DNA of 7,337 nt. Origin: Planctomycetota bacterium. Lineage in GTDB: Bacteria > Planctomycetota > B129-G9. Below, in pieces: positions 6,501 to 7,337 of this stretch. The translations under genes were made by a program, and so were the position numbers. Where the stretch lies: the NCBI GenBank assembly GCA_030607235.1, contig JAUWEX010000048.1, positions 1-7,337 of the forward strand. Reading direction: 5' to 3'. Under the pieces are notes generated by a model. It had not been told where the DNA came from. It saw nothing but the letters and a program-made list of their open reading frames with translations, and searched no databases. The number at the start of each line of letters is the position of its first letter. Position 1 is the stretch's first letter.

Positions 6501-7337
6501 AGGAATTTTTGTGGCGATATCGCGGCGACGTTGTGGCGACAGACGATGCGGCGATAGACGACGCGGCGATAAACGCGACGGCGTACATGGCGGAGGGCTA
6601 TGCGGCGCTGGGCATGCACGACGAGGCGGAGCGCACGCTGGCTGATATGCGGGCGCTCGCGAGGGCGACGAAGGTCTCGCAGGTGGTCGTCGGCTCCAAA
6701 ACATATGGGATAGAAGAATTCGCTACGAGAGTCGCCCGCCGCATCGCCGACACTCGGCAATACGGCCGTTCTTCGTTCGGGGCGGGTGTTCTGACCGTGA
6801 AACGGCCGATTTACACGCTATCCAACCCATACATCGGCGAGTACGTGCTGCTGGTGCCGGAGGGTTGTGCGCCGGAAGGTATGGAGAACCGGGTTTTCAT
6901 TTTGCAGAGCGCCGGCATTACCGACAAGGCGGTGCTGGCCTGCGTAGAGCGCGAAACGCTCCAGACCGTCTGGAGGGTTGTGCTGCCGCTGGAGGTGGGG
7001 TTGCCGCCCGATCTGCTCGACTACCGCGCCGGATATTCGGGCAACAATCTGGTGCTGGTGCATCGCAAGGGCGTTATGGGGCTGGACCCGGCGGATGGGT
7101 CGGTACACTGGAAGCGGTATTTTTCTCTGCGAGCGCCGAAAGAATCGAGGCTCAGCAGGCAGCATACCGCAGTTTCGGGTGGCGTCGACATTGTTTACGT
7201 GCGGCTGGGCCATAGCGCAATCATAGGCAGTATCGCGGTATATTTGAACGTGCCTTCGGACCCGACCAACCTGTATGCGCTGAATTCGCGCACCGGCAGG
7301 TTGCTCTGGAAGACCGGCGTCGGCGGCGAAGTTTTGT
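3503..7337 (+). CDS. Exported TPR and PQQ-like beta-propeller repeat protein, N-terminal 1278 residues (3' end beyond window)
   Basis: Open for 1278 codons to the right edge. In-frame stops at 3476 and 3482 make ATG 3503 the first possible start, though no clear Shine-Dalgarno precedes it. Residues 16-33 are hydrophobic, with likely cleavage after APA (37-39), so the protein is exported. An acidic, Pro-containing linker (about 45-80) leads to TPR-like helices (about 85-265; e.g. NWAEAIKLYQDLL, NFMEAAYYLERLAEFFP). Propeller I starts near Trp294 (AGGDDSG) and shows blade motifs LNVQTGEMLW (411-420), IDSRSGEIAW (531-540) and FDLRTGMPVW (585-594), to about 715. A second helical region (about 720-1095) has TPR-like units at 746-775 and near 985-1065. 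Propeller II begins near 1100, with LDPADGSVHW (1194-1203) and LNSRTGRLLW (1260-1269), and is cut by the window. The blades match the PQQ-like/BamB-type repeat superfamily. No PQQ or metal ligands of a quinoprotein dehydrogenase are evident, so a scaffold or binding role is likelier than catalysis. Substrate and partner are unknown. Confidence 0.9.
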   Translation, partial: MQKTWDANNRGSALRALLVSLVAVSVYLLVLQLSVSAPAFCDTVVSTGPSRVADDSTPEKEPQDKPAEDESDSINNAASIDFLCSAEVRSTLNQMYDYERNGNWAEAIKLYQDLLSTSTTGDCVPSDNNPEIYVGLRGHLHGRVLKYPQKARDLYLVSFAAGAQRLLEAAVKNKRIDLLQRVADRYLLTESGIVALDMLAGYAQESGNFMEAAYYLERLAEFFPNAIGAGHLVRMVRCYAALSESERAEATLARIEKDFPQTDVIVGGKRVNALEYARGLAEAATVPEGGDENWLVAGGDDSGQNQADVLAEAGKGVWAHVMDVPNTHSVRYPAVKDNIVYINSGRDISAYSLLDGRGPIWKFSLRSSLDGTEAGLQGEQDSYTRRHPWPTAITIQGHRLYSAIFGVLFCLNVQTGEMLWMAEIPGFRGSQIDGDVLHVFATAPLLSNGNMYTCAVTQDLIADDAYTLYCHDALTGAMKWRQDFCQVSRTGSVKNTSILAKVKAGFAMPAVLRKGRGMVYVSTNAGVVAAIDSRSGEIAWLTRYDRGPGGDLVNRWEEKWAYSLPVVARGKLFVTPQDSDRMYAFDLRTGMPVWFVDRKSADGNRSYLVAVDAVTGLVFLGGDTLTAYDMNGKKALDPVKVEGGVIGTGVLAGRDLVVPTGRGLLRVAIGASLADGALKTTPIGGWEKMLPGGRKFFEEAGRCSLSLVSGVMLVESGRNFAAVYDLQKYKEILRQKIADTGDDRNVIRLRMAEVLKAEGEADEALGEFKRALEGLRGQAGAMERFDEEAYLSYLGVAPSTLRYYSENLIRAREGLAETAYSAALNLLGQKPEKVDYQKLYRGKIAPEKDSRILGYLMQAGEYATTTRAYVDAQLVLLTRGKAMEDWQGCVDLLVEMAGRPDAGVYDFDRYVAGSVIADVALFASEEIDALLDAHGRELYEKYEPAADALLNKAQASGRPADYFEMVLRYPNSLRARIALLWAIERAQSGKNYRDMVLYAQEFLWRYRGDVVATDDAAIDDAAINATAYMAEGYAALGMHDEAERTLADMRALARATKVSQVVVGSKTYGIEEFATRVARRIADTRQYGRSSFGAGVLTVKRPIYTLSNPYIGEYVLLVPEGCAPEGMENRVFILQSAGITDKAVLACVERETLQTVWRVVLPLEVGLPPDLLDYRAGYSGNNLVLVHRKGVMGLDPADGSVHWKRYFSLRAPKESRLSRQHTAVSGGVDIVYVRLGHSAIIGSIAVYLNVPSDPTNLYALNSRTGRLLWKTGVGGEVL
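6542..6571 (+). repeat. 15-bp tandem duplication inside the second helical region
   Basis: Two adjacent 15-base units, GACGATGCGGCGATA and GACGACGCGGCGATA, differ at one synonymous third position. They encode DDAAI twice in a row (about residues 1014-1023), followed by a degenerate NATAY. The repeat is in frame and sits in a loop between TPR-like helices. It looks like a small slippage duplication that the protein tolerates. Confidence 0.6.

Noticed and set aside
3503..7337. Quinoprotein (PQQ-dependent) alcohol or glucose dehydrogenase
   Set aside because: The blades fit the PQQ-like repeat consensus, but I saw no vicinal Cys pair, catalytic Asp context or Ca-binding residues typical of the enzymes, and the TPR-rich architecture does not match them.

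Overview
The window holds the 5' parts of two very large, divergently transcribed genes for exported proteins, separated by a roughly 500-base intergenic region. Coding DNA is GC-rich, with mostly C or G in third positions but regular use of ATA and AGG codons. There are no RNA genes, mobile elements, phage genes or CRISPR repeats that I can see. A eukaryote-resembling bacterial alpha-2-macroglobulin next to a giant TPR/PQQ-like propeller protein would fit a Planctomycetota-type or related environmental, Gram-negative-type genome. That assignment is a weak inference from protein style only.

Positions 1-2995, minus strand: an alpha-2-macroglobulin (A2M) family lipoprotein of at least 998 residues, cut by the left edge. 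It has a lipoprotein signal (LPGC), a Pro/Thr-rich tether, a domain resembling the class I glutamine-amidotransferase fold, then a chain of macroglobulin-type beta domains with clear MG2, MG3/4, MG5 and MG6 or bait-region-flanking motifs. The thioester part, if there is one, lies outside the window.

Positions 2996-3502: the divergent intergenic region. On the minus side it has two Shine-Dalgarno sequences, each serving an in-frame ATG, and a possible promoter behind an A/T tract. In the middle is a short perfect hairpin with a UUCG loop. On the plus side there is a TATAAT box in an AT-rich pocket. I see no convincing gene here.

Positions 3503-7337, plus strand: an exported protein of at least 1278 residues, cut by the right edge. 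It has a signal peptide, an acidic linker, a TPR-like helical region, a first PQQ-like beta-propeller, a second long helical/TPR region, and the start of a second propeller.

Both products should work outside the cytoplasm, one lipid-anchored and protease-trap-like, the other a large repeat scaffold. Nothing in the sequence shows that they act together; the shared divergent control region is the only link. The long ORFs antisense to both genes are shadows of codon bias.
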